DNA of 64,000 bases from Candidatus Poseidoniaceae archaeon (GCA_949372875.1 CASIAW010000003.1:124001-188000), one strand, 5' to 3'; counted from the first letter of the stretch, positions 38,417 through 54,428 are shown. The notes: generated by a model from the letters alone, not told the origin. Program-made: numbers and translations.

Positions 38417-38917
38417 ATGGCTGGAGGCGGAAGTGCACCTGCAATGAAGATGAGCGATGTGTTTATCGTTCTCGGCGTGACCTTTTTGATTGGAGGTCTT
38501 TTCATGCACGGTCTGGTGTCTCCAACTTCTCTTGATTCTGATTCTGAGCCCTACTCCAATGGTGCTTCTCTGCTGAAGGGTGATTCTATTGAATTCACTA
38601 TTAATATCGAAAATCAGTCTGCTCTTGTACTGGAAGTGAAGGATGAAGATGGCACCACAGTGTTGGTTGAATCTCACGTTCTCGCCAGTGGTGACGAGAA
38701 AGTCATTCCTTTCGAAGCGGAAGAAAGAGGATTCTATACCTATACTGTTGAATTTTCAGAAGGCTCCGGTGAATTACTTGTTGATGTAGATCGTAAACTT
38801 TTACTCGATTTCCTTATCTATCCGCTCGGTGTCATTTGCATGTTGTTTGGGATGGCAAAAAGGAAAGATGAACAAAGCAAAGAAACAATCGATGCTGTTT
38901 TGGTTTCATCCGATTAA
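38417..38917 (+). CDS. Membrane-anchored protein of unknown function
   Basis: Two TM helices flanking a beta-rich extracytoplasmic segment. Confidence 0.6.
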   Translation: MAGGGSAPAMKMSDVFIVLGVTFLIGGLFMHGLVSPTSLDSDSEPYSNGASLLKGDSIEFTINIENQSALVLEVKDEDGTTVLVESHVLASGDEKVIPFEAEERGFYTYTVEFSEGSGELLVDVDRKLLLDFLIYPLGVICMLFGMAKRKDEQSKETIDAVLVSSD

Positions 38918-40386
38918 TTCGGCGAATAGTTCGACCAATTTATGTCTTCACCGTCTTCGATTAAATGTACTTTCGAACGATGGTCAAGAAGAGTGATTTT
39001 CCCATCAACTTCCACGCCGTTATATCGCATCTCCAATTTTCTATAGAGCGGATTCCCGAGGTCTTTTTGAGAGTCGGAAAAGGCGGAGTCATATCCTGAT
39101 AAAACCGCCTTGTTTTTCAAGTCGGGGACACCGGTTTTTTGCTCAAACCATGACGCTACCGAACATTGGATAGCATGCTGAAATCTGGACAGCGTAATCT
39201 CCGCATTCAACTCGTCGAGACTGGAAAGGGAATACGTCTCCTTTTGCGGTTCAAGCGAAGAGATATTGCAGCCTATTCCAAGAACGGCACGAGTGTTATT
39301 CCCTCGGCTGATACTCTCAACCAAAATCCCACCAACTTTACGCAGTTCGCCGTTAATCCGGAGAAGAACATCATTCGGCCATTTCAAAACAACCGCGTTT
39401 GAAGATCCTGCGAGCGATATTATTGCTTCATACAACGCAAGACCACCTTGGAGTTGAAGTAGCCCAGGATTTGGGAGTTGCGTCCGATCATGAACAACCC
39501 ATGACCCTGCAAAAGCCACCTTCTCATGTGTCCACACCCTTCCCCGGCGCCCATGCCCCGCTCTCTGAATGCCCGTTTGGAGGAATCCACCCTCCCCTTC
39601 ATCGGAACTCAGCAATGATGTATTTGTTGAATCAAGTTCTTCGTGGAACATTTTGGATTGATGCTCAAATGGCCTCCAGATGCTGAGCACTTCGAGGCAT
39701 TCCCCGTCATCAAAACGGTGGGCTGCAGCACTTCGAACTGCAAATCCTTTCTTAATGCAGGTCGAACGAGCCGTTTTCCCTCTTTGGTTTTGAGATACAA
39801 GGAGGAATATTACGCCTCCTTCTGCGAGTATTTTAGAGGTGTTAACATGGTCGAGTAGTCGAGATACAAGTCCCCTGTCATCCGTGTCAAGGAGTGCCGC
39901 CTCCTCCATTGGGCCAAGGAGGTCAGAGTTTTTTTCAGGTGACAAATAGGGGAGGTTCCAGAGAATCACATCGTGAGCAGTGTTTCCTGACCATTGGCTG
40001 ACTTCTCCATCATTTTGGGGGCCAGGGCCTCCTTCATTGACTGTGATTTTGAGAGAATTTTGAATCGCTGCGTTTCGGCTACTGGCGACAGCATAAGGGT
40101 TGATATCGCAAGAGGTTACGATAAAACCCAGTTGAGCTGCAAAGAGCGAAACAGCCCCAGAACCGCACCCGATTTCCAGTAATCTTTTTCCGTTAGGCTT
40201 CGGATATGAATGTATGATTCGTGCGAGTAAGTCTGTATCTTCTCTGGGAGGATAGACAGTCGGTGGAATCATGAGGTGAATCTGACGGTTTTGAGGAGTG
40301 GACCAAATCTGCTTTTTTGCAGTTCGATTGAGTCGTCCAATTTCTTGCTCGGCGTCGTTTGAGCCGAAGTATTCGTCATCAGGCAT
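38914..40386 (-). CDS. Fusion of HemK/PrmC-like class I methyltransferase and biotin-protein ligase (BirA-like)
   Basis: MTase: PPREDTDLLARII...LLEIGCGSGAVSLFAAQLG...ILWNLPYLSP. BPL: EELDSTNTSLL...GHGRRGRVWTH...LKWPNDVLLRINGELRKVGGILVES...AVLGIGCNIS. Confidence 0.88.
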   Translation of the reverse strand: MPDDEYFGSNDAEQEIGRLNRTAKKQIWSTPQNRQIHLMIPPTVYPPREDTDLLARIIHSYPKPNGKRLLEIGCGSGAVSLFAAQLGFIVTSCDINPYAVASSRNAAIQNSLKITVNEGGPGPQNDGEVSQWSGNTAHDVILWNLPYLSPEKNSDLLGPMEEAALLDTDDRGLVSRLLDHVNTSKILAEGGVIFLLVSQNQRGKTARSTCIKKGFAVRSAAAHRFDDGECLEVLSIWRPFEHQSKMFHEELDSTNTSLLSSDEGEGGFLQTGIQRAGHGRRGRVWTHEKVAFAGSWVVHDRTQLPNPGLLQLQGGLALYEAIISLAGSSNAVVLKWPNDVLLRINGELRKVGGILVESISRGNNTRAVLGIGCNISSLEPQKETYSLSSLDELNAEITLSRFQHAIQCSVASWFEQKTGVPDLKNKAVLSGYDSAFSDSQKDLGNPLYRKLEMRYNGVEVDGKITLLDHRSKVHLIEDGEDINWSNYSPN

Positions 40387-40588
40387 TTGGTTCGATTCGG
40401 GCCAACCTTTCGGAGTCTTTATGACTATCCAATCGAAGCAAACCGTGCAACCCGACGCTCAATTCACATTTTTGGCATCGGTTATAACAGTGAAGAACAG
40501 GGACTCGTCTGCAAAACAGTGTCAACATGTGTCTGCGCAAGGTATAAGAACAGTTGCAAAGTCGGGCAAAAAGCCCAAGTTGCTAATT

Positions 40589-40662
40589 GGGCCTGTAGCT
40601 CAGTCAGGTAGAGCGTCGGACTTTTAATCCGATGGTCGCGGGTTCGAACCCCGTCAGGCCCG
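40589..40662 (+). tRNA. tRNA-Lys (anticodon TTT)
   Basis: Acceptor GGGCCTG/CAGGCCC; D-arm GCTC..GAGC; anticodon stem TCGGA-CTTTTAA-TCCGA; T-arm GCGGG-TTCGAAC-CCCGT; no encoded CCA, no intron. Confidence 0.95.
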
Positions 40663-40710
40663 CCTGACTGGGCTTCCGGCTCCAACTGCGGGGTATGAAG
40701 GGGTCTGAGC

Positions 40711-41361
40711 ATGGTAGTAAAAAGCGCAACAAAAAAACGACTCATGGAGCTTGGAGTCTCCGAAGAGTTTGCACATAAATTAGCAACTGACCGAAACATG
40801 ACCGATATCAAGGCTATGTCCTCTGATGAAGTCGCCTCGACGCTCGGAGTTTCCAAAGACTCAGAACAATTCATTAGCACCATGTCGGTTATTGCCGAGC
40901 AAGGTTCACGCCGACGTTCAAAGTCGAAGAGTAAGAAAATTACAATTCGAGCAAAAGCAATTGATGATTTCGACCGACCTGAAATCACAATGCGATTCAA
41001 CGCTCTCAACCACGTTCTCGTTCCTCATCAAGAACTCGTTGGTGGAGCAAATATTTCTACTGAAGAGCAGTTCACTGTCGAAAGTGAAGAACTTGCTCCG
41101 TGGGAAATGGTTCAACCAGATGAAGAAACTGGGGAGCCACGACTTGCAAAGGAATGGCTACCTAAGATTTTGATTACTGACCCCGTTGTTCAAGTCATTA
41201 AAGAAACAGCTGAGGCTCAAGACAATGCTCGTCTTGCCGCAGACCCAGAACACAAACCACTCGCCGCAGGTTGGATCGCCGACCGCGTACTGAAAGTTAT
41301 CCGCAAATCACCATCTGCGGGCAAGACAGTTGCCTACCGACTCATCGTTGAGGGTAACTAA
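40711..41361 (+). CDS. rpoH: RNA polymerase subunit H (Rpb5-like) with N-terminal HhH-like extension
   Basis: C-terminus NHVLVPHQELV...LPKILITDPVVQVI...GWIADRVLKVIRKSPSAGKTVAYRLIVEGN is RpoH; first ~65 aa are an extra helical domain. Confidence 0.92.
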   Translation: MVVKSATKKRLMELGVSEEFAHKLATDRNMTDIKAMSSDEVASTLGVSKDSEQFISTMSVIAEQGSRRRSKSKSKKITIRAKAIDDFDRPEITMRFNALNHVLVPHQELVGGANISTEEQFTVESEELAPWEMVQPDEETGEPRLAKEWLPKILITDPVVQVIKETAEAQDNARLAADPEHKPLAAGWIADRVLKVIRKSPSAGKTVAYRLIVEGN

Positions 41362-41373
41362 GGAGGGTTTATC

Positions 41374-44300
41374 ATGCAAGAAATAATTCAATCATTTTTC
41401 AAAGAACGTAGCCTTGTCAACCACCAACTCGCATCGTATGACGATTGTATTCCGTCGGGCGATAACACCATTTCCCGTATGGAAAAAATCATCCGAAACA
41501 TTCGTGTTGGGACCGATGAAGAAATCAACGACGATGACGGCGGTTACATCAAACTCGACGTTGTCGACCACGACATCACTATCCGTTTGAAGAACATCAA
41601 ACTCGGAGAACCAACAATCCGTGAAGCGAATGGTGCTGAACACCCTTCGACTCCAATGGAATGCCGACTTCGTAAGTTGACCTACATGTCACCAGTCACC
41701 ATTGATTTCCAAATCTCTCGTAATGGAGTCCCTTCTCCCGTCGAAGCAGGCGTTCAAGTCGGAAGCATGCCAATCATGGTACGCTCGACCCGATGTAATC
41801 TCCATGCAAAGCACATTGCTGGAGAACGCCAATTGTATCCTACGACATCAGCAGAAGACTCTACAATGTGGGATGATTTACTTCGCAAGCGTGGTGAAGA
41901 CCCTCTCGATCCTGGAGGCTACTTCATCATCAACGGAACAGAACGTGTCCTCATCTCCATGGAAGACCTTGCGCCGAACCGTGTTACCGTTGAAATTAAC
42001 AAACGGTATGCAAAGCGAACTGAAGTTGCAAAGATTTTCTCTCAGAAAGACGGAATGCGCAAACCACTCAATGTTGAAAAGCGCCGAGATGGAATGCTCA
42101 TGGTCAAAATCAGCACTGCAGGAACTACTGCAATTCCAGTGGTCTTGTTGATGCGAGCACTTGGCATTGAAAATGACCAAGAAGTGTTCCAAACTGTTGC
42201 TGGGCCTACAGAGACCTTCAAGTATATCGTCGCCAATCTTAACGAAGTCAACGATAATGAAGAGTATGCAGTTCAATCCATGGTCGAAGCACACGAATGG
42301 TTGCAAAAGAAATTCGCAGCTGGACAACAAAAGGAATACCGTGAACAGCGAGTCAATCAATTGCTTGACCGTGAACTTCTCCCTCACTTGGGTGACCAAC
42401 CGACCGATCGAAAGAAGAAGGCAATTTTCCTTGGCCGTATTGTTCGTCAAGTTCTTGAAATGGCTCTGACGAACCGTGAACCAAACGACAAGGACCACTA
42501 TGCAAACAAGCGTGTTCGCCTTGCAGGTGACCTCATCGAAGATTTGTTCCGTGTTTCATCCGGTCAACTTGCTCGTGACCTTAAGTACCAACTTGAGCGC
42601 CACCACAACCGCAAGCGTGAACTGAAAATCACTTCATGCCTGCGACCAGACGTTCTCACATCAAAGATCATGCACGCACTCGCCACAGGTAACTGGGTCG
42701 GTGGACGCTCCGGTGTTAGTCAATTACTTGACCGAACAACATACCTTGCATCCCTCTCCCACATGCGCCGTGTCACTTCACCTTTGGTTCGCAGTCAACC
42801 TCACTTCGAGGCTCGTGACCTGCACCCGACTCAATGGGGCCGTTTGTGTCCAAACGAGACCCCTGAAGGTCAAAACTGCGGTCTTGTAAAGAACGCTGCA
42901 CAAATGATCGATATCTCGGAACACATCAGTGAAGTCGAAGTTCGAGAACAACTTGACGAACTCGATGTCAACAGCGAACTTGAAGATTGGAGTTCTGGCG
43001 ACAGAATTCACGTTAACGGTGATATCTACGGTATTCACAAGAACGGTAAGAATTTGGTTCGCCATTTCAAATCCGCTCGCCGACGTGGAACAATCCCTGC
43101 AGAAGTCTCTATCCGACACGACAAGGAAAACAAGGACATTTTCATCAACACTGACAAAGGACGTATTCTGCGTCCTCTGGTCATCTTGTATGATGGTGCT
43201 CCACGTTTGACTGGAGAACACCTCCAAGCTCTTCGAGATGGGGAAATGACGTTCAAGAATTTAGTCAATGACGGAGTCGTTGAATGGGTCGATGCAGAAG
43301 AAGAAGAAGACCTGCTCATCGCAGCACGTCCTTTCGTCCTTCCTGAAACCATCCCATCCGGTCCTTTCGAAGGACGGCCGCTTACCAACGAAAATGTGGA
43401 TTGGGTTAACCTTGGAGAACCGGGTGCAACCGAAGCTAACCTCGTTGCTAAGGTTCGTATGCCAAACGGTGACTGGGAATCAGCAGAAGTTTCTGTCCCA
43501 TTGCTGTATGACGAAGAATACACGCACTGTGAAATTGACCCTCAACTCGTTTTGGGTGTCTGTGCTTCACTCATCCCATACCCAGAACACAACTCAACAC
43601 CTCGTGTCACTGGTGGAACTGCAATGGTCAAGCAATCTCTTGGTCTTCCGAGTTCCAACTATCGTATGCGACCTGATACACGTGCTCACATTTTGCACTA
43701 CACTCAGACTTCGATTACACGAACTGCTGCAATGGAATCTACTCACTTCGATGAGCGTCCGGGTGGTCAAAACTTTATCGTGGCTATTATGTCTCTTCAC
43801 GGGTACAACATGCAAGACGCAGTTATCATGAACAAAGGATCTGTTGACCGTGCTCTTGGTCGTTCTACCTTTAACCGAACATACAATGCTGAACGCCGTA
43901 GGTTCCCTGGTGGTCAAGTCGAAGAAATCGAAAAGCCAGGCAGTTCACTTCAAGAAGTTAAGGGACTCAAACCTGAAGAATCTTACCGCCACTTGGAAGC
44001 TGATGGTTTGCCATTGCCTGAAATGTATCTTGAAGGTGGAGATGTTCTTGTTGGTAAAACAAGCCCACCTCGTTTCCTCGAAGAATCCGCAGGCGGTGCT
44101 TTCTTACTTGCTCAAGAACGCCGAGAATCCTCAATGCTCGTTCGCCATGGCGAAAAGGGCTGGATTGACAACGTCTATGTTACTGAATCACTCGACTCTG
44201 GTCGATTGGTCCGTGTCATGGTCCGAAGTCACAAGGTTCCAGAAGTTGGAGACAAATTCGCATCTCGCCACGGTCAGAAGGGAGTCATTGGACGACTTGT

Positions 44301-44981
44301 CGAACCGGAAGACATGCCATTTACCGCTGACGGAATTGTGCCTGATTTGGTTATCAATCCTCACGCTATTCCATCACGAATGACTGTTGCACACGTTCTC
44401 GAAATGATCGGTGGAAAAGTCGGTTCTATGGAAGGTCGCCGAATTGATGCTACTGCATTCCGTGGTGAAAAGGAAGGAAGTCTTCGTGACGGACTGGTTC
44501 GAAACGGACTTGCTCACACTGGACGTGAAACCATGATTAACGGTGAAACAGGAGAAGTTTATCCTGCTGACATCTTCATTGGATGTATTTACTACCAACG
44601 ATTGCACCACCTGGTGTCCTCAAAGATTCACGCTCGTTCCCGAGGCCGTGTTCAAATCCTCACCCGTCAACCAACTGAAGGTCGTGCCCGCCAAGGTGGT
44701 CTTCGGTTTGGAGAAATGGAGCGTGACTGTTTGATTGCTCACGGTGCTTCGATGGTTATCAAAGACCGTCTACTCGATGAATCCGATGGTATTGACATGT
44801 ATGTCTGTGCTCAATCCGGCCACATTGCGTGGTTTGACCCGAAACGTCGCACGTATGTCAGCCCAATCCACGGTGATGGCGCTGAAGTGTACAAAGTGCA
44901 AACATCCTATGCATTCAAGCTGCTCCTCGACGAAATGAAGAGTTTAGGTGTAGCCATGAGACTCGAACTGGAGGACCGACG

Positions 44982-44985
<4 letters not shown>
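41374..44985 (+). CDS. rpoB: DNA-directed RNA polymerase subunit B (unsplit)
   Basis: 1203 aa; GGYFIINGTERVLI; THWGRLCPNETPEGQNCGL-like DLHPTQWGRLCPNETPEGQNCGLVKN; GDKFASRHGQKGVIG; GLRFGEMERDCLIAHGAS. Confidence 0.97.
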
Positions 44986-49744
<4,759 letters not shown>

Positions 49745-49791
49745 TGAATTTCCACCCATGAGAAACAATGTGGAGTATGGAGGAATAAAAT

Positions 49792-50091
49792 ATGGACCTA
49801 AACCGACAATTAAAGAACGCAATAGCAACTGGAAGCCTACGATTTGGACAACGCCAAGCACTCGATGCGTGTGCTCGTGGTGAAGCGAAACTCGTGATAT
49901 TTGCAGCAAACTGCCCGACTGAATTTACTGATGATTTGCACGCAAATCACCCTGAAGTGACAAAGTTCCGTGCATCAATGGTCAACCGTGAACTCGGAAT
50001 CGCATGCAGCAAACCATTTGCAGTTTCTACAATCAGCATCATCGATGCTGGTGACAGTGATTTACTACAGCTCGAGTCAAATCTTGAATGA
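49792..50091 (+). CDS. rpl30e: Ribosomal protein L30e
   Basis: LKNAIATGSLRFGQRQALDACARGEAKLVIFAANCPTEF; conserved position after rpoA2; SD GGAGGA upstream. Confidence 0.88.
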   Translation: MDLNRQLKNAIATGSLRFGQRQALDACARGEAKLVIFAANCPTEFTDDLHANHPEVTKFRASMVNRELGIACSKPFAVSTISIIDAGDSDLLQLESNLE

Positions 50092-50166
50092 TTCACACTC
50101 TTTCACGCTGATGCCTTGGCATCTTCAAAGGAAAGGTTTGATGTCGGTATACTTCTTGGTCGGGTT

Positions 50167-53100
50167 ATGCGCCCAAGACTTGCAACGTGTTCTGCAATTT
50201 TGATGACCTTCTTGATGCTCTCATCCTTGATGGCTCTTGAGCATCCTGGATCCTCATCGGAAGCACTTTCTGATTCCAAAATAGATGACTTTAAATTCAC
50301 TTCAGCCCGCAGTGCCTCGAATTCATTCCTCGCATCTGGTGGCTCATCAACCCAAAGCATCGATGGGGAATATATTGAGGCTTCACCGAATGGAGAATGG
50401 GTCATTGGCTCAACCTTCAATACCACGCTTACTTTTGGAACTCAGACTCTTCAACCAACTTCACCTTACACTTTTGGTGAATTTTTCATAGCTTCAGTTG
50501 ACAGCAGCGGTACATGGACGTCACTTTTTGGAGCCGATCATAGTTTTGGAGGGGGCGGACTCTCATCGCTAAGTGATATTTCAGTTGACGTAACCGGTGA
50601 AATCGTCGTTACTGGCTTCTTTTATGGTGATATTTCTTTCTCCAACAGTGGAGGTGGGCCAGGATTTATTATTTCGAATACCAATTCCGGTTTCCATCAA
50701 GAAGGTTTCATAGCGAAAGCAGACCAAATGGGTAATTGGCTTTGGGCAACGAGTTTCTCCACAATCGTCAACGGTTCAGGAGAATTCAGTACAACTAAAA
50801 ATGTTGAAGTTAGTGCCAGCGGTGATGTCTATGTTTCTGGAAGTTTCCAAGGAGAAACTGACTTTGGAGGCATTGCACTTAATGTCTCCAATACTCAAAT
50901 CTTTGTTTCACAATTTGACGGGAGAAGTGGATTATTAAATTGGGTCATTAGTGGTGGCGGAATAGGTACGAACCAAGTTTTGGATACGGCCGTAACCACA
51001 TCTGGTGGCGTCAAGATAGCAACCATTACCGATGGTTTTTGCCAATGGGGGACTTCAAGTTATGTTGCATCTGGTACCATTGACTCCGTCATCGTCGAAT
51101 TAGACTCCGCTGGAAGCGTTACCAATGTGAATGGAATTGGTGCCAGTGGCCAGCAGACCATTGTTACTCAAATTGTCATCAGTCAGTCTGGCGACACCTA
51201 TCTTGCCGGTTCCTTTGGTGGTACAATCTCCAGTGGCGGTTGGACTGCAACTGCTTCTTACGGCGGTAATGACGTCTTTGTAGCAAGAACTGCCGCTTCG
51301 ACTTCTAACAGCTGGGCCGTAGTATCTGGTTCGAGCGCTGAAGATGAACCATGGGCACTTTCAGTGACGTCCTCTGGTCTTGTATCCTTTGGAGGCTATT
51401 TCTCCGCAGCATTCACCGCAGGTTCAACGACCATGAGTCCATCAAATCATGACGGCTATGTAGTCGGGCTTTCTTCAACGGGTGCCGTTGACTGGACCGA
51501 GAGAGTTGGTGGTTCAGGATACGACTATGTGTGGAGTATGGTAGTCAATTCGAGTGATTTCATTGGAATCGGTGGTTCCTATTCAGGCTCAATGACTCAT
51601 GATGGAACGACACTCACTTCATCGGGTGGTCGAGACGTCTATGTTTGGGTGTTTGATCCCTCAACTCTCAAGGATACAGACGGTGACAGTATTGTCGATG
51701 TCGAAGATAACTGCCCCACCGTCTCGAACCCTTCTCAAGCGAACACAGATGGTGATGAATTTGGTGATGAATGTGATTCTGATGATGATAATGACGGATT
51801 GACTGATAATTTCCCCGACCTTTGCCCTCGAAACGGGGAATTCAACTGGACCAGTAGCCAAGACTTCGATAATCCATCTGCCTCGACAGATTGGGATAAC
51901 GATGGATGCAAGGATGATGTTGAAGATTCGGATGACGACAATGACCAAATCCTCGATGTCAATGACTTGTGTCCTTACACCTCATACAGTCCTCCACGGC
52001 CAACTTGGGTTTCTGACTCTACCAACGATATTGATGGTGATGGATGCAGAGACAGTGACGAAGACGTCGATGACGATGCTGATTCCTTTAACGACGTCAA
52101 TGATGATTGTCCAACGCTTGCAGGGACTTCCACTCTTGGAACCACCGGCTGTCTTGACTCCGACAGTGATGGATGGTCTGATACAACTGATGATTGCCCC
52201 AATCAAGCCGGTAACTCCACCCTTGGTGGGAAAAATGCTTGTCCGGATAACGACGGCGACGGATGGTCGAATGTTGATGATGCATTCCCTGATGAAGTAA
52301 GTCAGTGGGCTGATGCTGATTCAGATGGCTTTGGAGACAACATTGAGGGTGTAACACCTGATGATTGCCCATCAATCCCAGGCACTTCATCGGTTGACCG
52401 TCTCGGCTGCTTTGACGCAGATGAAGACGGTTACTCGAATGCAGATTCGACATGGTATGTCGAAGACGGAGCCGATTCATTCCCTACCGATGCAACCCAA
52501 TGGTCAGACTTTGATGGAGATGGGTATGGAGATAACTGGGCCAATGCTACTTGGGATGACCGAAAGACTTCATGGCCAGGTGAATTTGTCGAAGGCGCTA
52601 CGTCTCAAGACGCCTGCCCCACTCGTGCAGGAGATTCTTGGAGAGCCGATACAATAGGTTGCCCAGATGCTGACGGTGACGGCTGGTATGACCTCATGGA
52701 CGCCTTCACGGACGATGGAACTCAATGGGAAGATGCCGACATGGATGGTTATGGAGATAACGAATCTGGTAATGAAGCGGATGCCTGCCCTACAATTCCA
52801 GGGAACTCAACCCTTGATAGATTTGGTTGTATCGACACCGATGGTGACGGTTACTCAAACGCAGATATTTCTTGGGGCTTTGACATGGGTGGCGATGCTT
52901 TCCCAAACGAGCCATCACAATGGCTTGATGGAGATAACGATGGCTATGGCGAAAACCTTCTTGGAATCACTCCAGACGCATGTCCTACAGTTCGAGATAC
53001 TTCCAATGTTGACCGCTATGGTTGCACTGATACGGACGGAGACGGAATTTCCGACCCTGATGATTCATGGACCCTAGCCGATGGAGCTGATGCTTGTATC

Positions 53101-53775
53101 GCTGGTGCCGGCAACTCAACGGCAGACCGAATTGGTTGCTTTGATGCAGACGGAGACGGCTATTCGAACCCTGCGGCAGACTGGAAAGTGAGCGACGGCG
53201 CTGATGCATACCCTGATGACCCACTACGTTGGCTCAAAGAAGCATCTTCCAGTGACGGTGCTTCTTCTTCTAACGCACTGTTTCTTGGTATCGGTGGACT
53301 TCTTGTTCTTGGCGTCATCGTCGCTGTTGCAGTTCTGTTCTTGAGGAAACCGGATGAAGACGTGCCAGTTAACAAGACATGGAATGATGGCTCTTTTGCT
53401 CCAATGGGTAGTGATATGCCAGCAATGCCGAACATGGGTGCTCAACCGGCTGTCATGATGCCGAATTACGCAAATACACCACAGCCTGTTGCTGGTGGAA
53501 TGCCAAACATGTATGCACAACCTGCTGCACTACCTGCAGCACAGCCATCAGTCGCCATGCCAGACTTCACTGCCCAACCAGTCGCTCAGCCTGCTGCTGT
53601 TGCGCCAGTTGCACAACCTGCGCCGGTCGCTCAACCAGCTCCTGTTGCACAGCCAGAATCAGTGGCACAGCCAGATCCAGCTCGAGAATATTACCATGGA
53701 CTGATTGCTCAAGGTTATCCTCAAGCGAGTGCACTTCAATACACGCAACAATACTATCCAGCGTTCCAAGATTGA
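50167..53775 (+). CDS. Large secreted protein: beta-propeller-like repeats, TSP3-like Ca-binding repeats, TM anchor, Pro/Ala-rich linker and cytoplasmic tail
   Basis: Signal MRPRLATCSAILMTFLMLSSLMA; DTDGDSIVDVEDNCPTVSNPSQANTDGDEFGDECD; TM ALFLGIGGLLVLGVIVAVAVLFL; PVAQPAPVAQP linker; tail AREYYHGLIAQGYPQASALQYTQQYYPAFQD. Confidence 0.83.
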   Translation: MRPRLATCSAILMTFLMLSSLMALEHPGSSSEALSDSKIDDFKFTSARSASNSFLASGGSSTQSIDGEYIEASPNGEWVIGSTFNTTLTFGTQTLQPTSPYTFGEFFIASVDSSGTWTSLFGADHSFGGGGLSSLSDISVDVTGEIVVTGFFYGDISFSNSGGGPGFIISNTNSGFHQEGFIAKADQMGNWLWATSFSTIVNGSGEFSTTKNVEVSASGDVYVSGSFQGETDFGGIALNVSNTQIFVSQFDGRSGLLNWVISGGGIGTNQVLDTAVTTSGGVKIATITDGFCQWGTSSYVASGTIDSVIVELDSAGSVTNVNGIGASGQQTIVTQIVISQSGDTYLAGSFGGTISSGGWTATASYGGNDVFVARTAASTSNSWAVVSGSSAEDEPWALSVTSSGLVSFGGYFSAAFTAGSTTMSPSNHDGYVVGLSSTGAVDWTERVGGSGYDYVWSMVVNSSDFIGIGGSYSGSMTHDGTTLTSSGGRDVYVWVFDPSTLKDTDGDSIVDVEDNCPTVSNPSQANTDGDEFGDECDSDDDNDGLTDNFPDLCPRNGEFNWTSSQDFDNPSASTDWDNDGCKDDVEDSDDDNDQILDVNDLCPYTSYSPPRPTWVSDSTNDIDGDGCRDSDEDVDDDADSFNDVNDDCPTLAGTSTLGTTGCLDSDSDGWSDTTDDCPNQAGNSTLGGKNACPDNDGDGWSNVDDAFPDEVSQWADADSDGFGDNIEGVTPDDCPSIPGTSSVDRLGCFDADEDGYSNADSTWYVEDGADSFPTDATQWSDFDGDGYGDNWANATWDDRKTSWPGEFVEGATSQDACPTRAGDSWRADTIGCPDADGDGWYDLMDAFTDDGTQWEDADMDGYGDNESGNEADACPTIPGNSTLDRFGCIDTDGDGYSNADISWGFDMGGDAFPNEPSQWLDGDNDGYGENLLGITPDACPTVRDTSNVDRYGCTDTDGDGISDPDDSWTLADGADACIAGAGNSTADRIGCFDADGDGYSNPAADWKVSDGADAYPDDPLRWLKEASSSDGASSSNALFLGIGGLLVLGVIVAVAVLFLRKPDEDVPVNKTWNDGSFAPMGSDMPAMPNMGAQPAVMMPNYANTPQPVAGGMPNMYAQPAALPAAQPSVAMPDFTAQPVAQPAAVAPVAQPAPVAQPAPVAQPESVAQPDPAREYYHGLIAQGYPQASALQYTQQYYPAFQD

Positions 53776-53824
53776 TTTTCTTCGATTAAAGGAACTGACA
53801 ATTATCGCGTATTGGGGCTGAGAA

Positions 53825-54310
53825 ATGGTTGAATTACCTAAGAAAATAGTTGAGGATTTGACGGCGGGTAAGTTGTATTCGTTTGCAGAACGCCCTGGCA
53901 AAGGTCTTCCTCTGGTGGCAATTGGTATCTATACAATTTGGAATGGAGAGGAATTTGCGTATGTCGGAATCTCCGGTAGGGGTGTAAGAGAAGAGGATTA
54001 CAAGAAAGACAAAGCTAAGGGTTTGAAACAAAGACTCCGATCTCATTACCGTGGAGGCATAGGAGGGGACAAATTTTGTGTATATGTCTTCGAACGTTAT
54101 GTCTCGAAAGAAATTACTTCCTTTGACTTGAAGAAAATGGCAAGAAAAGAATTGTTCTTGAGGGAATTAACTCGCAGTTTCATTCAAGGAAACTTGTCGT
54201 ACAGATTTACAATTCTTGATTCAAAAGAGCATATACTTGATTATGAGAAATTGATTAAACAAGGTGGTATCAAATCTATTGGCAAACCCTTCCTTAATCC
54301 GATAAACTAG
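53825..54310 (+). CDS. Stand-alone GIY-YIG nuclease-like protein
   Basis: VAIGIYTIWNGEEFAYVGISGRG...GLKQRLRSHYRGG and terminal LDYEKLIKQGGIKSIGKPFLNPIN fit GIY-YIG layout. Confidence 0.6.
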   Translation: MVELPKKIVEDLTAGKLYSFAERPGKGLPLVAIGIYTIWNGEEFAYVGISGRGVREEDYKKDKAKGLKQRLRSHYRGGIGGDKFCVYVFERYVSKEITSFDLKKMARKELFLRELTRSFIQGNLSYRFTILDSKEHILDYEKLIKQGGIKSIGKPFLNPIN

Positions 54311-54428
54311 GCGAAGTTGTCAATGACAAATTGCTAATGCCGGACATGGTATTTCAAGTGAATTCGAGGGCGGGCTCGCAGCGCTTATGTGGGATTTCGT
54401 ATCCAGATTTTGAGTTGGTTTGATTGAA

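Noticed and set aside
41878-42498. 206-aa minus-strand ORF inside rpoB
   Set aside because: Antisense shadow of a highly conserved gene.
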